Source: Bradyrhizobium icense | GTDB taxonomy: Bacteria; Pseudomonadota; Alphaproteobacteria; Rhizobiales; Xanthobacteraceae | Direction of reading: 5' to 3' | DNA length: 64,000 nucleotides | Assembly: GCF_001693385.1 (NCBI RefSeq) | Contig: NZ_CP016428.1 | Coordinates: 7,678,001-7,742,000 of the forward strand | In this document: positions 1 through 9,894 of the stretch, piece after piece | How the letters are laid out: each line of letters starts with the position of its first letter | Numbering within the stretch: position 1 is the first letter of the stretch | Made by a program: the position numbers and the translations under genes | Notes under the pieces: generated by a model | Told to the model about the DNA's origin: nothing | Databases searched by the model: none | What the model saw: the letters and a program-made list of their open reading frames with translations, nothing else

Positions 1-975
1 GATCGAATTTTCCGGCCCCGGACGCTCGCCCTTCGACAGCGCCGAGATCGCGCGCATGCTGGTGTATCTCAGCCCGCTCGCCTTCACCGCGTAGTTCGCC
101 AGTCTTGAACGAACGTTGCGATCCTCGATCGCGGGTCCATCCTCCAGCATCAGGCTGTTGCAGAACTCGAACAGCTCCGGGAAACCGGTCGCGACACCGG
201 CGCCGATCGACATGCGCTCGTTCATCAGCGTCGTCAGCGAAACGTTCCAGCCGTCATTGACGGCCCCCAGCCGCTGCGAATCCGGAATCTTCACGTCGGT
301 AAAATAGACCTCGTTGAAATCGGACTGTCCGCTGGCCTGCTTGATCGGCCGCACCTCGACGCCCGGGCTCTTCATGTCCAGGAAGAACATGGTGAGCCCC
401 TTGTGCTTCGGCACGGTCGGATCGGTTCGGGTGAGCAGGATGCCGTAATCCGAATAATGCGCGCCCGAGGTCCAGATCTTCTGGCCGTTGATGATCCAGT
501 CGTCGCCCTTCTTCTCGGCGCGGGTGCGAAGCCCTGCGACGTCGGAGCCGCCGGCCGGCTCGGAAAACAACTGGCACCAGATCTTTTCGCCCGAAGCCAG
601 CGGCGGCAAGTATTTGCGTTTCTGCTCCTCGCCGGCATAGGCCATCATCGTCGGCCCGCACATGCCGTGGCCGATGATGAACATGCCACTGAGCTTGCCG
701 AACGGGCCCTCCTCCTGCTGCCAGATCACCCGCTCGATCGGCGAAGCGCCGCGGCCGCCATATTCCTTCGGCCAGTGCAGGCAGGCCCAGCCGGCATCGG
801 CCTTCTTCTTCTGCCAGGCCTTTGCGACCTCGAGAATGTTGGCACCCTTCAGCACGGTGCGGCCGAGCGAGGATTTTCGGAGTTCTTCCTCATATTGCTT
901 CGGCGCGTTAGCGGAGATCCATGAACGGGCCTCGGCGCGGAACGCGGATTCCTGCGGGGTGTCGTCGAAGTTCAT
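1..975 (-). CDS. acyl-CoA dehydrogenase, 3' part cut by window edge
   Basis: The gene starts at an ATG at 975 and runs leftwards off the window, so about 325 codons of a protein usually near 400 residues are visible. It should oxidise an acyl-CoA to the 2-enoyl-CoA using FAD. The acyl-CoA dehydrogenase signature QLFSEPAGGSDVAGL lies near residues 135-149, followed by the middle beta-domain motif NGQKIWTSGAHYSDYG. The catalytic base and C-terminal helices are not visible. It lies 146 bases downstream of a second, dissimilar acyl-CoA dehydrogenase on the same strand, separated by a palindromic repeat. The substrate cannot be read from the sequence. Confidence 0.93.
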   Translation of the reverse strand, partial: MNFDDTPQESAFRAEARSWISANAPKQYEEELRKSSLGRTVLKGANILEVAKAWQKKKADAGWACLHWPKEYGGRGASPIERVIWQQEEGPFGKLSGMFIIGHGMCGPTMMAYAGEEQKRKYLPPLASGEKIWCQLFSEPAGGSDVAGLRTRAEKKGDDWIINGQKIWTSGAHYSDYGILLTRTDPTVPKHKGLTMFFLDMKSPGVEVRPIKQASGQSDFNEVYFTDVKIPDSQRLGAVNDGWNVSLTTLMNERMSIGAGVATGFPELFEFCNSLMLEDGPAIEDRNVRSRLANYAVKASGLRYTSMRAISALSKGERPGPENSI

Positions 976-998
976 GACGCTTCTCCTTCTCTCGGTGC

Positions 999-1116
999 GT
1001 TCCCCGGATGCTGCGCAGCGCGAAGCGGTGCGCTGCTGATCCGGGGTCCATCCTGGTTATTGTGGGTCCCGGTTCTGCGAAGCAGCGCTACGCGCTTCAT
1101 CGCGCCCGGGACACGA
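999..1116. repeat. palindromic intergenic repeat
   Basis: An inverted repeat pairs CCCCGGAT at about 1002-1009 with ATCCGGGG at 1039-1046 around a GC-rich inner stem. It is followed by a second block running from GTGGGTCCCGG to CGCGCCCGGGAC. It fills the gap between two acyl-CoA dehydrogenase genes on the same strand. It resembles the bulky mosaic palindromes common between genes in bradyrhizobia. Its role, if any, is unknown; RNA stabilisation or termination is possible. Confidence 0.6.
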
Positions 1117-1121
1117 GAATC

Positions 1122-2249
1122 CTACGCCGCGTTCTTTTTTCGCATGCGGTCGATCAACTGATCTTCCCAATACGACAGGCTGCCGAGCGTCAGCGCGGTG
1201 GCGTTGGCGCGGCGGTAGTACATGTGGCAGTCGAACTCCCACGTAAAACCCATCCCGCCGTGAACCTGGATGTTGTTCTTGGAACAGTGCTGGAACGCCT
1301 GCGTCGCGCTGATGCGCGCAGCCGCCGCCGCTTCCGGCAATTCCGCCGCATTGGTCGAGAGCGCCCAGGCGCCGTAATAGCAATTCGAGCGCGCCAGCGT
1401 CGCCGAGACGTACATGTCGGCGAGGATGTGCTTGACCGCCTGGAACGAGCCGATCGGCCGGCCGAAGGCAATACGGTCGAGCGCGTAGTCGCGGCCCATT
1501 TCCAGCGCGCGATCGGAGCCGCCGACCTGCTCGAACGCCAGCAGCACCGCGGCGCGGTCGAGCACTTGCGTGAGGATACTCCAGCCCTCGCCCGGCGCTC
1601 CGAGCGGTTCGGCCTTGGCATTCTTGAAGATGAGTTCGGCTTGCCCACGGGTCGGATCGACATTGGTCAGCGCCTTGGCCTCGACGCCGCCGACCTTGAG
1701 GTCGACCAGGAACAGCGAGATATCGGAGTCACGGCCGGTCGAACCGGTACGCGCGGCGACGACAGCGAAATCGGCGATCGCACCATCCGGCACCGGCTTC
1801 TTCACGCCTGACAGCGTGCTGCCGGAAGCCTGCAGCTTGATCGCCTTCGGCGACGGATTGCCCTTGCCTTCGAACAGCGCCAGCGTGCCGATCGCCTCAC
1901 CCGACGCGATCTTCGGCAGCCATTTCTGCTTCTGCGCGTCGGAGCCGGCCAGCAGCAGCGCTTCGGCAGCGAGATAGACGGTGGAGGAGAACGGCACCGG
2001 CGCATTGGCGCGGCCCATTTCTTCCGCGATCACGCAGAGCTCGAGATGGCCCGCGCCTGCGCCGCCGAATTCCTCCGGGATCGCGACGCCGAGGAAGCCC
2101 ATTTCGGCGAGCCCCTTCCACAATTCCTTGTCGTACGGCGCCTTGCCGTCGAGCACCTCGCGCACGGCCTTCGGCGGGCACTTTTCGGCGAGAAACTTTC
2201 TCGCCTCGTCGCGCATCTGTTTTTGTTCGTCGGAGAAATCGAAGTTCAT
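1122..2249 (-). CDS. acyl-CoA dehydrogenase, 375 residues
   Basis: This is a full-length FAD-dependent acyl-CoA dehydrogenase, starting with MNFDFSDEQKQMRDEARKFL. The N-terminal helical domain carries IPEEFGGAGAGHLELCVIAE, and the C-terminal flavin-binding stretch is IQVHGGMGFTWEFDCHMYYR. The usual mid-domain signature (as in its neighbour, FSEPAGGSD) is degenerate here, reading LFEGKGNPSP. That is typical of divergent partner subunits in paired dehydrogenases. It lies downstream of the CoA ligase, with a palindromic repeat between, and upstream of the other dehydrogenase. A role in beta-oxidation of the acyl-CoA made by that ligase is inferred from position only. Confidence 0.92.
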   Translation of the reverse strand: MNFDFSDEQKQMRDEARKFLAEKCPPKAVREVLDGKAPYDKELWKGLAEMGFLGVAIPEEFGGAGAGHLELCVIAEEMGRANAPVPFSSTVYLAAEALLLAGSDAQKQKWLPKIASGEAIGTLALFEGKGNPSPKAIKLQASGSTLSGVKKPVPDGAIADFAVVAARTGSTGRDSDISLFLVDLKVGGVEAKALTNVDPTRGQAELIFKNAKAEPLGAPGEGWSILTQVLDRAAVLLAFEQVGGSDRALEMGRDYALDRIAFGRPIGSFQAVKHILADMYVSATLARSNCYYGAWALSTNAAELPEAAAAARISATQAFQHCSKNNIQVHGGMGFTWEFDCHMYYRRANATALTLGSLSYWEDQLIDRMRKKNAA

Positions 2250-2289
2250 GGCGTGTTACTCGCGTTATGTGTGGTGTATTTCTTTATCT

Positions 2290-2408
2290 CGTCGTCCCCG
2301 CGAACGCGGGGACCCATAACCTCCGGCGGTTATGTTTTGTCGGAACTCGCACCAACCTAACATCGATAGGCCTCGGCGTATGGGTCCCCGCGTTCGCGGG
2401 GGACGACG
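2290..2408. repeat. REP-like paired hairpin, family A copy 1
   Basis: The left arm is a hairpin, CGTCGTCCCCGCGAACGCGG followed by GGACCCATAACC. The right arm is its inverted counterpart, TATGGGTCCCCGCGTTCGCG followed by GGGGACGACG. Both arms fold alone and also pair with each other over about 30 bases. The same design recurs at 5170, 8155, 14881 and 29549, and disrupted at 43488. Confidence 0.8.
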
Positions 2409-2422
2409 ATGAAGGGTGGTTC

Positions 2423-4294
2423 TCATTGCTGCACAATCACGTCGTCTCCCGGCTTCTCGGCATAAAGCTTCTCTACCAGCGCGGCGCGGCGTTCGAGGCC
2501 GGCGCGCTGGTTGATGTAGCCCTTGTCGGTGAGTTCGTTGCCGTCGATCGAGGGCGGCTCGGCCATCAACATGGCGCGGGCAATCCGCATGCTGCTGCCG
2601 GTGGCGGAGGCGTTATGCGCTTCCAGGCCGCGCTTCAGGCAGACGATCACTTCGGGATGCCGGACGACATCGTCAAACGTCGCATCGGGGTTGCCGACGA
2701 TTTGCCGGCATGCATGCAGATTGGGCCAGGCGAGCAGCCCGATGAACGGACGGTCCTGCCCCGTGACCAGAGCGTCGTGCACGACAGGCGACGCGGCCGC
2801 GATTGCATCGGTGCGTAATGAGCCGACATGGACGAAGGTGCCGGTCGTGAGCTTGAAATCCTCGACCACGCGGCCGGCGAAGACGATGCCCTGCAGCGGA
2901 TCGTTCTCATCGACGAACACGCCGGCATCGCCGATGCAATAAAAGCCCTCCTGGTCGAACATCTTTTTGGTCAGATCGGGCTGGCCGAAATAGCCCGGCG
3001 TGACGTTGATGCCGCGCAGGCGCAGCTCGTATTTCGAGCCGCACGGCACCATTTTCAGCTCGACGCCGGGAAACGGCAGGCCGATCAGGCCGACACGCTC
3101 GGTGTCCCAATAGGTGCCTGTGGACGTCGGCGCGGTCTCGGTCGAGCCCCAGCCGGTGTAGAACACGATGCGCTCGCCGGTGGTCTTCACCGCCAGCGCC
3201 TGCATGCGGTCGTAGAGATCGTCCGGCAGCCGCGCGCCGCCATAGGCCATCACGGTCAAATTCCTGAAGAAGCTGCGGCACAGCGCGTCGTCCTTCTCCA
3301 TGGCGGCAGCGAGCGCCGCGTAGCCAGCGGGCACGTTGGCATAATAGGTCGGCGATACCTCGCGGAGGTTGCGGATTGTCTCTTCGAGTTGGCCGGGCAT
3401 CGGCCGGCCGTCGTCGATATAGAGCGTGCCGCCATCGATCAGGATCGGATTGAACGCGGCATTGCCACCCATGGTGTGGTTCCACGGCATCCAGTCCAGC
3501 ACGGTCGCGATCGGCCCGTTCGGGTCGCGCGGACGCACCTGCATCATCATCGCCGCATTGGCGCACATCATCTCCTGCGTGTTGATGACGGCCTTCGGCA
3601 TGCCGGTCGAGCCTGAGGTGAACAAGAGCTTTCCGACGGTGTTCGGCGTGATCTTCGCAATCGACTCCTCGACCGCGCTCGTGACCGGCGTTGCCGCGAG
3701 ATCGGCAAAGGACACGCTCTTGATGCCAGCGCATGGCCGCAGGACGTGGACGACGGTGAGGCCGGTGAGATCGAGCGCCTTCAATGCCTTCTCGAAGGTC
3801 GGCCCGTCCTGCACCATCACGACCGCGGGCTTGATCAGGCCAAAGAGGTATTTGAGCTTGAGATGATCCTGGCTCATCAACGAATAGGCCGGCGATACCG
3901 GCGCCGCCGGAAGCCGCGCCTGCATCGCGGCCTGCGTCATCAGCGCGTGCTCGATCGAATTGCCGGACAGGATCGCGACGGGACGGTCCTCTGCGACGCC
4001 GAGATTGAGCAGACCCTGCGTCAAGCCGTCGACGATGCGCTTGGCTTCGCCATAAGAGACTTTGCGCCATTGCCGCTCCGGGCCGCCGCGCTGCGCCAGC
4101 CAGATGCGCTCGGGCGCCTCTCTCGCCCATTTCGAAAGCGATGCCGGGATATGCTTCTCGTAAGGCTGCAGCGGAATGCGCGACTTCAGAACGATGACGC
4201 CATCGGCACGACGCTCGACCGCGATGTCGCGCGGCAGCCATTCGATCTTGCGGAAGGCCGGCTTTGTCAGCACCTTCGCTGCACTCCCACTCAT
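2423..4294 (-). CDS. feruloyl-CoA synthase-type acyl-CoA ligase
   Basis: An AMP-forming CoA ligase of 623 residues that activates a carboxylic acid to its CoA thioester. The length and the N-terminal extension (PRDIAVERRADGVIVLKSRI) match feruloyl-/coumaroyl-CoA synthases of the Fcs/CouL type rather than fatty-acyl ligases. The ATP-binding loop reads LLFTSGSTGMPKAV, the second nucleotide motif GWGSTETAP, and FYCIGDAGVFVDEND carries the conserved Asp. It sits upstream of two acyl-CoA dehydrogenases and downstream of an enoyl-CoA hydratase and an SDR, all on the minus strand. This suggests it feeds a CoA-dependent beta-oxidation route. Whether the substrate is a phenylpropanoid is not shown by the sequence. 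Confidence 0.85.
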   Translation of the reverse strand: MSGSAAKVLTKPAFRKIEWLPRDIAVERRADGVIVLKSRIPLQPYEKHIPASLSKWAREAPERIWLAQRGGPERQWRKVSYGEAKRIVDGLTQGLLNLGVAEDRPVAILSGNSIEHALMTQAAMQARLPAAPVSPAYSLMSQDHLKLKYLFGLIKPAVVMVQDGPTFEKALKALDLTGLTVVHVLRPCAGIKSVSFADLAATPVTSAVEESIAKITPNTVGKLLFTSGSTGMPKAVINTQEMMCANAAMMMQVRPRDPNGPIATVLDWMPWNHTMGGNAAFNPILIDGGTLYIDDGRPMPGQLEETIRNLREVSPTYYANVPAGYAALAAAMEKDDALCRSFFRNLTVMAYGGARLPDDLYDRMQALAVKTTGERIVFYTGWGSTETAPTSTGTYWDTERVGLIGLPFPGVELKMVPCGSKYELRLRGINVTPGYFGQPDLTKKMFDQEGFYCIGDAGVFVDENDPLQGIVFAGRVVEDFKLTTGTFVHVGSLRTDAIAAASPVVHDALVTGQDRPFIGLLAWPNLHACRQIVGNPDATFDDVVRHPEVIVCLKRGLEAHNASATGSSMRIARAMLMAEPPSIDGNELTDKGYINQRAGLERRAALVEKLYAEKPGDDVIVQQ

Positions 4295-4345
4295 ATTGCG
4301 TCTCCCGGAATTCGTCCTTTGCGGATCTCTTACGTCTTGTTCGTT

Positions 4346-5152
4346 CTACCGCCTGATATAGACAGGCTTTCGTTTCTCAAGGAAGGCCCTGATGCCTTCG
4401 TTGAAATCCTCCGAGCGGCTGCACAGCACCTGATTGCGATCTTCCATCGCGATCACGGCTTCGATCGAGCCGGCATCGACGCTCATGTTGAGGCATTCCT
4501 TCGACAGCCGTAAGCCCACCGGCGAGGCCGTCATCATCGCTTCCACATAAGGCGCGGCCGCTGCCTCAAGCTCGCCTTCCTCGACGACTTCGGAAACGAG
4601 ACCGACGGCCAGCGCACGCTCGGCGCCGATGAAGCGGCCGGTGAGGATCAATTCGGAGGCGACGGAGACGCCAACCAGGCGCGGCAGGAAATACGAGGTG
4701 CCGATATCGCAGCCGCCAAGACCGAGCTTGATGAAGGCGCAGTTCATCCGCGCGGAATTCGTCGCGATCCGGATATCGGCCGCGAGCGCCAGCGCAAAAC
4801 CGCCGCCGGCGGCTGCGCCCTGAATCAGCGCAATGATCGGCTGCGGGCAGCGCCGCATCAGCATCACGACGTCGGCAATGCGGCGCTGCGAATCGAGCGA
4901 CTCGGTTACGCCGGGCGGCTCCTGCTGCCCGGCACGGCGCTTCATCGCATGTTTCAGATCGAGTCCGGCGCAGAACGAGGCGCCCGCGCCCTTGAGAACC
5001 ACGACGCGCGTCGAACGGTTGCGCTGCAGGCCCTCGAAATAAGTGTTGAGGGCGTCGATCAGCGAGGGATCGAGCGCGTTGAGGCTATCCGGCCGATTGA
5101 GCGTGACCCAGTCGACCCCGTCACGATGTTCGATCAGCAGCGGGCTTGTCAC
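4346..5152 (-). CDS. enoyl-CoA hydratase/isomerase family protein
   Basis: A 268-residue crotonase-fold protein, expected to hydrate a 2-enoyl-CoA. The start is a GTG (5152) with a strong AGGAGGAG ribosome-binding site 6-13 bases upstream. Crotonase landmarks are LNRPDSLNALDPSL near the N terminus, the oxyanion-hole segment FCAGLDLKHA, and the second oxyanion Gly region IQGAAAGGGFALALAAD. It is encoded between the SDR dehydrogenase and the CoA ligase, giving the order expected for a beta-oxidation set. A REP-like repeat separates it from the SDR gene. Hydratase, isomerase or lyase activity cannot be told apart here. Confidence 0.9.
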   Translation of the reverse strand: MTSPLLIEHRDGVDWVTLNRPDSLNALDPSLIDALNTYFEGLQRNRSTRVVVLKGAGASFCAGLDLKHAMKRRAGQQEPPGVTESLDSQRRIADVVMLMRRCPQPIIALIQGAAAGGGFALALAADIRIATNSARMNCAFIKLGLGGCDIGTSYFLPRLVGVSVASELILTGRFIGAERALAVGLVSEVVEEGELEAAAAPYVEAMMTASPVGLRLSKECLNMSVDAGSIEAVIAMEDRNQVLCSRSEDFNEGIRAFLEKRKPVYIRR

Positions 5153-5169
5153 AACGCGCTCCTCCTCAC

Positions 5170-5300
5170 CGTCGTCCCGGCCAAGCGAAGCGCGAGCCGG
5201 AACACATAACCACAGCCATTCGTTGTTGCGCTACGCTGGGGACCCATCGCGCTTCGACGAAAGCGCTGTGGTTATGGGTCCCCGCGTTCGCGGGGGCGAC
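5170..5300. repeat. REP-like paired hairpin, family A copy 2
   Basis: The right arm, GGTTATGGGTCCCCGCGTTC followed by GCGGGGGCGAC, matches the first copy closely. The left arm is degenerate (CGTCGTCCCGGCCAAGCGAA) but keeps the ACATAACCACAGC inner segment. It fills the gap between the hydratase and SDR genes. Confidence 0.7.
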
Positions 5301-5309
5301 CGAGTTTGC

Positions 5310-6068
5310 CTACCGGGGCGCCATGCGGATGGCGCCGTCGAGGCGGATGGTCTCGCCGTTGAGCATTGCGTTCTCGACGATGTGCACCGCGAGCGCGCCA
5401 TATTCGTCGGGCTCGCCGAGACGGGCCGGATGCGGCACCTGGGCACCCAGGCTCTTGCGGGCTTCCTCGTTCAGGCCCATCAGCAGCGGCGTGAAGAAGA
5501 TGCCGGGGGCAATCGTGTTGACGCGGATCTTCAGGCTCGCGAGATCGCGCGCCGCCGGCAGCGTGAGACCGACGATGCCGCCCTTGGAGGCCGAGTAGGC
5601 GATCTGGCCGATCTGGCCTTCATAGGCTGCGACGGAAGCGGTGTTGATGATGACGCCGCGCTCCTCACCGACCGGGGCTGCGGTGGCGAGCCGTTCGGAA
5701 AACAGGCGCAGCGCGTTGAAGGTGCCGATCAGGTTGACGTTGATGATTCGGACGAACTTTTCCAGCGGATAGACGCCATCCTTGCCGACCACGCGCTGCG
5801 AGCCGCCAATGCCGGCGCAGTTCATCAGCACGCGCGCGACACCATGAGCGGCTTCCGCCTTGGCGATCGCCGCCTTCATCTGCTCCTCGCTGGTGACGTC
5901 GGCATGCAGCGCGACACCCTTCACTTCGGCCGCGACCTTTTCGGCATTCTCCTTGTTCTGGTCGAGCACGCCGATCTTGGCGCCCTTGGCGGCCATGGCG
6001 CGGGCGGTCGCGGCGCCGAGGCCCGAGCCACCGCCGGTGATGAGAACGGCAACGTCTTTCAACTGCAT
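5310..6068 (-). CDS. SDR dehydrogenase, 3-hydroxyacyl-CoA dehydrogenase type II-like
   Basis: A 252-residue classical short-chain dehydrogenase, similar in layout to the HSD17B10/3-hydroxyacyl-CoA dehydrogenase type II group. The start is the ATG at 6068; the longer open frame upstream (to 6134) lies in non-conserved sequence. The NAD-binding motif TGGGSGLG is near residues 11-18, NCAGIGG near 83-89, catalytic Ser145 in INTASVAA, and Tyr158-xxx-Lys162 in AYSASKGG. An Asp after the second beta strand (VLDQNK) favours NAD over NADP. In the cluster it would oxidise the 3-hydroxyacyl-CoA made by the adjacent hydratase, before cleavage by the divergent thiolase. Confidence 0.9.
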   Translation of the reverse strand: MQLKDVAVLITGGGSGLGAATARAMAAKGAKIGVLDQNKENAEKVAAEVKGVALHADVTSEEQMKAAIAKAEAAHGVARVLMNCAGIGGSQRVVGKDGVYPLEKFVRIINVNLIGTFNALRLFSERLATAAPVGEERGVIINTASVAAYEGQIGQIAYSASKGGIVGLTLPAARDLASLKIRVNTIAPGIFFTPLLMGLNEEARKSLGAQVPHPARLGEPDEYGALAVHIVENAMLNGETIRLDGAIRMAPR

Positions 6069-6137
6069 TTTGAGGACCTTTCCTTGGGTGGTTTCTTCTC
6101 TAGATGGCGAATGGCGAGTGGCGAATGAATCCAATCG

Positions 6138-6842
6138 CTATTCGCTGCTCGCTATTCGCCCGTTCAACATGCCGCCGCAGATCAGCGCTTCCATATGCTT
6201 GATGTAGTCGCGGCAGACTTCGTCGGTGACCGGGCCGACCCCGGTCGCGCGCGACATCGCGTGGCGGCCGAAGAACAGATGATCGCAGGCGCCGATCAGG
6301 CTGGTGTAAAACATGACCGGATCGACCTTGCGGAACTCGCCAGCCTTGATGCCTTCATCGAGCAGGCGGCGGTGAAAGTCCAATAGCGGCGCGACAAAGA
6401 ATTGCGAGACTTCGTCGGCGGCTTCCGGGCTGCTCTCGTGCAGGAGATAGTGGATCAGCCGGTTCATATAGGGAAACTGGTGATAGGCGCGGATGATGCC
6501 GCCGATATGCAGGCGCAATTTCGCGGTCGGCGAGATCGGCTGGCTGATCAGGTATTCGAGCCCCGACATCTCGGTCGCGGCGTCGCGCGCCAAGAGCGCC
6601 AGCAACAGCCCGTCCTTGTTGCCGAAATGGTATTTCACCAGCGCGGCGTTGACGCCCGATTTCTGCGCGATGTCGGCCAGCGACACCTCGATCGAGGCGC
6701 GCTCGATCATCAGTTCGCTGGCCGCGACGAGCAGCTTCTCCGCCGTGGCATTTCTGCCGCTCGGAAGCCTTGTCGGTACGCTGGTATTCAAAGGTGATCC
6801 CATTCCCCGCCCGATCGGAAATCTGGCCGCACATAAGCGCAT
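6138..6842 (-). CDS. TetR/AcrR family transcriptional regulator
   Basis: A one-component repressor of up to 234 residues. The helix-turn-helix lies in the N-terminal third (IEVSLADIAQKSGVNAALVKYHFGNKDGLL), with the YHFGNKDGL motif typical of the family. The C-terminal part is the variable ligand-binding domain. The start is uncertain: 6842 gives the longest frame, while an internal ATG at 6803 has a GGGCGGGGA-like ribosome-binding site. It is transcribed divergently from the thiolase gene across a 107-base gap holding a TTGA-rich imperfect palindrome. It is probably the local regulator of the beta-oxidation genes, with an acyl-CoA a likely effector; both points are inference. Confidence 0.88.
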   Translation of the reverse strand: MRLCAARFPIGRGMGSPLNTSVPTRLPSGRNATAEKLLVAASELMIERASIEVSLADIAQKSGVNAALVKYHFGNKDGLLLALLARDAATEMSGLEYLISQPISPTAKLRLHIGGIIRAYHQFPYMNRLIHYLLHESSPEAADEVSQFFVAPLLDFHRRLLDEGIKAGEFRKVDPVMFYTSLIGACDHLFFGRHAMSRATGVGPVTDEVCRDYIKHMEALICGGMLNGRIASSE

Positions 6843-6862
6843 GCCGCGGCTGCACTCAAGAG

Positions 6863-6882
6863 TTAATTGATTGATTGACTAA
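6863..6882. promoter_or_regulatory. candidate TetR operator
   Basis: TTAATTGATTGATTGACTAA is an imperfect 20-base dyad containing three tandem ATTG units. It is an AT-rich island in a GC-rich gap between the divergent tetR and thiolase genes. The position suits an operator controlling both directions. No binding data; inference from symmetry and location. Confidence 0.45.
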
Positions 6883-6949
6883 ATCCCCAAGCGCCCCTTA
6901 AATCCGGCCCATCTTTCCAATCCACAAACAAGATTCAGGGAGAACAGAC

Positions 6950-8122
<1,173 letters not shown>

Positions 8123-8154
8123 GTCGCGCTCGTATAAAGCGCCACATCAATGGT

Positions 8155-8280
8155 GTCGTCCCCGCGAAGAGCGGGGACCCATAACCCAGGTGGCTGTGGC
8201 TTATACTGGGCTGGGGCTCCAGCCCATTTCAACAATCCAGTTCAGTGGTTATGGGTCCCTGCGTTCGCAGGGGCGACCAC
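8155..8280. repeat. REP-like paired hairpin, family A copy 3
   Basis: The left arm TCGTCCCCGCGAAGAGCGGG and right arm GGTTATGGGTCCCTGCGTTC bracket a spacer with GGCTGGGGCTCCAGCC. It lies between the thiolase and ligase genes, on the same strand as both, so any transcript crosses it. Confidence 0.75.
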
Positions 8281-8300
8281 ATTGTTCTTCGGGATTAGCA

Positions 8301-9845
8301 ATGACCCATCCCTCCATCCACGCCCGCAACACACCGAACAAGATCGCCTATCAGATGGCGGGCACCGGCAAGGCGATCACCTATCGCGGGCTTGACGAGC
8401 TGTCGAACCAGGGCGCGCATCTGTTCCGTTCGCTCGGCCTGAAGGCCGGCGACCATATCGCTTTCCTGATGGAAAACCGCCTGGCGTTCATGGAGATCTG
8501 CTGGGCGGCGCAGCGCTCGGGGCTCTATTACACCGCGATCAGCCGCTATCTCACCGAGGAAGAGATCGCCTATATCGTGAGGGATTGCGGCGCCAAGGTC
8601 TTCATCACCACGCCGCAATGCGCCGACAAGGTGAAGGGCCTGATCAAGGGTGAACCCGGCGAGCCGCTGTTCTTCATGGTCGACGAGCCCGCGCCCGGCT
8701 TCCGCTCCTTCGACAAGGAAGCGATCGCGATGCCGGTGACGCCGATTGCGGACGAGGTCGCCGGCTACGACATGCTCTATTCTTCCGGCACCACCGGGCG
8801 GCCCAAGGGCATCAAGAAGGAATTCGAGGGCAAGGCGATCGACGTGCCGAACCCGCTTTTGAAGATTCTCTGCGCCGACATGTGCGGCATGTCGTTCGAC
8901 AGCATCTATCTGTCGCCGGCGCCGCTCTATCATGCGGCTCCCTTGCGCTTCAACATGATGGCGATCACGCTCGGCGGCACCTCCATCATCATGGAGCATT
9001 TCGACGCAGAGGAATTTTTGAAGCTGGTCGAGAAATACAAGGCCACGCAGTCGCAGCTAGTGCCAACCATGTTCGTGCGCATGCTGAAGCTGCCGGACGA
9101 GGTGCGCAATCGCTACGACGTCTCGACGCTCAAGGGCGCAATCCACGCTGCCGCGCCCTGCCCGGTCGATGTGAAAGCAAAAATGATCGAATGGTGGGGA
9201 CCGATCCTGATCGAATATTATGCGGGCTCTGAAGGCAACGGCGTCACGGTCTCGACCTCACAGCAATGGCTGACCCATCGCGGGACCGTCGGCCGCGCCG
9301 TCGTCGGCAAGGTGAAGATTTTGGATGAGAACGACGAGGAGCGGCCGACCGGCGAGATCGGCACGGTCTATTTCGCCGATGCGCCCGCCTTCACCTATCA
9401 CAATGATCCGGAGAAGACGAAGAAGGCCTACAACGCCAAGGGCTGGTCGACGCTCGGCGACGTCGGCTATCTCGACGCGGAAGGCTATCTCTATCTCACC
9501 GACCGCAAGAGCTACATGATCATCTCGGGCGGGGTGAACATCTACCCGCAGGAGACCGAGGATGTCCTGATCACCCATCCTGCCGTCTCCGACGTCGCGG
9601 TGTTCGGCGTGCCGAACGAGGAAATGGGCGAAGAGGTCAAGGCCGTGGTGCAGCCGCACGACATGGCCAAGGCCGGCAAGAAGCTCGAGGCCGAACTGAT
9701 CCTGTTCTGCCGTAAGCATTTGTCGCCGATCAAATGTCCCAGGAGTATCGACTTCGAGGCCGAATTGCCGCGCACGCCGACCGGCAAGCTAGTGAAGCGG
9801 CATTTGCGCGATCGGTATTGGCCGAAGCCGGCAGCGAAGGCGTAG
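8301..9845 (+). CDS. acyl-CoA synthetase (AMP-dependent ligase)
   Basis: A 514-residue AMP-forming acyl-CoA synthetase. The ATG at 8301 (MTHPSIHARNTPNKIAYQMA) is chosen over a longer frame from 8190, which runs through the palindromic repeat. The ATP loop is YSSGTTGRPKGIKKE, the A5-type motif YYAGSEGNG, and the hinge and C-terminal motifs TDRKSYMIISGGVNIYPQE and PRTPTGKLVKRHLRDRY with the catalytic Lys. It shares little with the ligase at 2423-4294 beyond family motifs, so the two probably act on different acids. It may be cotranscribed with the thiolase despite the 178-base gap. The substrate is unknown. Confidence 0.92.
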   Translation: MTHPSIHARNTPNKIAYQMAGTGKAITYRGLDELSNQGAHLFRSLGLKAGDHIAFLMENRLAFMEICWAAQRSGLYYTAISRYLTEEEIAYIVRDCGAKVFITTPQCADKVKGLIKGEPGEPLFFMVDEPAPGFRSFDKEAIAMPVTPIADEVAGYDMLYSSGTTGRPKGIKKEFEGKAIDVPNPLLKILCADMCGMSFDSIYLSPAPLYHAAPLRFNMMAITLGGTSIIMEHFDAEEFLKLVEKYKATQSQLVPTMFVRMLKLPDEVRNRYDVSTLKGAIHAAAPCPVDVKAKMIEWWGPILIEYYAGSEGNGVTVSTSQQWLTHRGTVGRAVVGKVKILDENDEERPTGEIGTVYFADAPAFTYHNDPEKTKKAYNAKGWSTLGDVGYLDAEGYLYLTDRKSYMIISGGVNIYPQETEDVLITHPAVSDVAVFGVPNEEMGEEVKAVVQPHDMAKAGKKLEAELILFCRKHLSPIKCPRSIDFEAELPRTPTGKLVKRHLRDRYWPKPAAKA

Positions 9846-9850
9846 CGCTT

Positions 9851-9872
9851 ACCCTCCCCTCCAGGGGAGGGT
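9851..9872. terminator. hairpin after acyl-CoA synthetase gene
   Basis: ACCCTCCCC and GGGGAGGGT form a stem starting 5 bases after the ligase stop codon. There is no T run, so it could be a weak terminator or an mRNA 3' stabiliser. Confidence 0.45.
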
Positions 9873-9894
9873 ACGCACATCGCGAGCAATGATC

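Noticed and set aside
6863..6882. Tandem ATTG units considered as the start of a CRISPR or satellite array
   Set aside because: Only three four-base units; better explained as an operator-like dyad.
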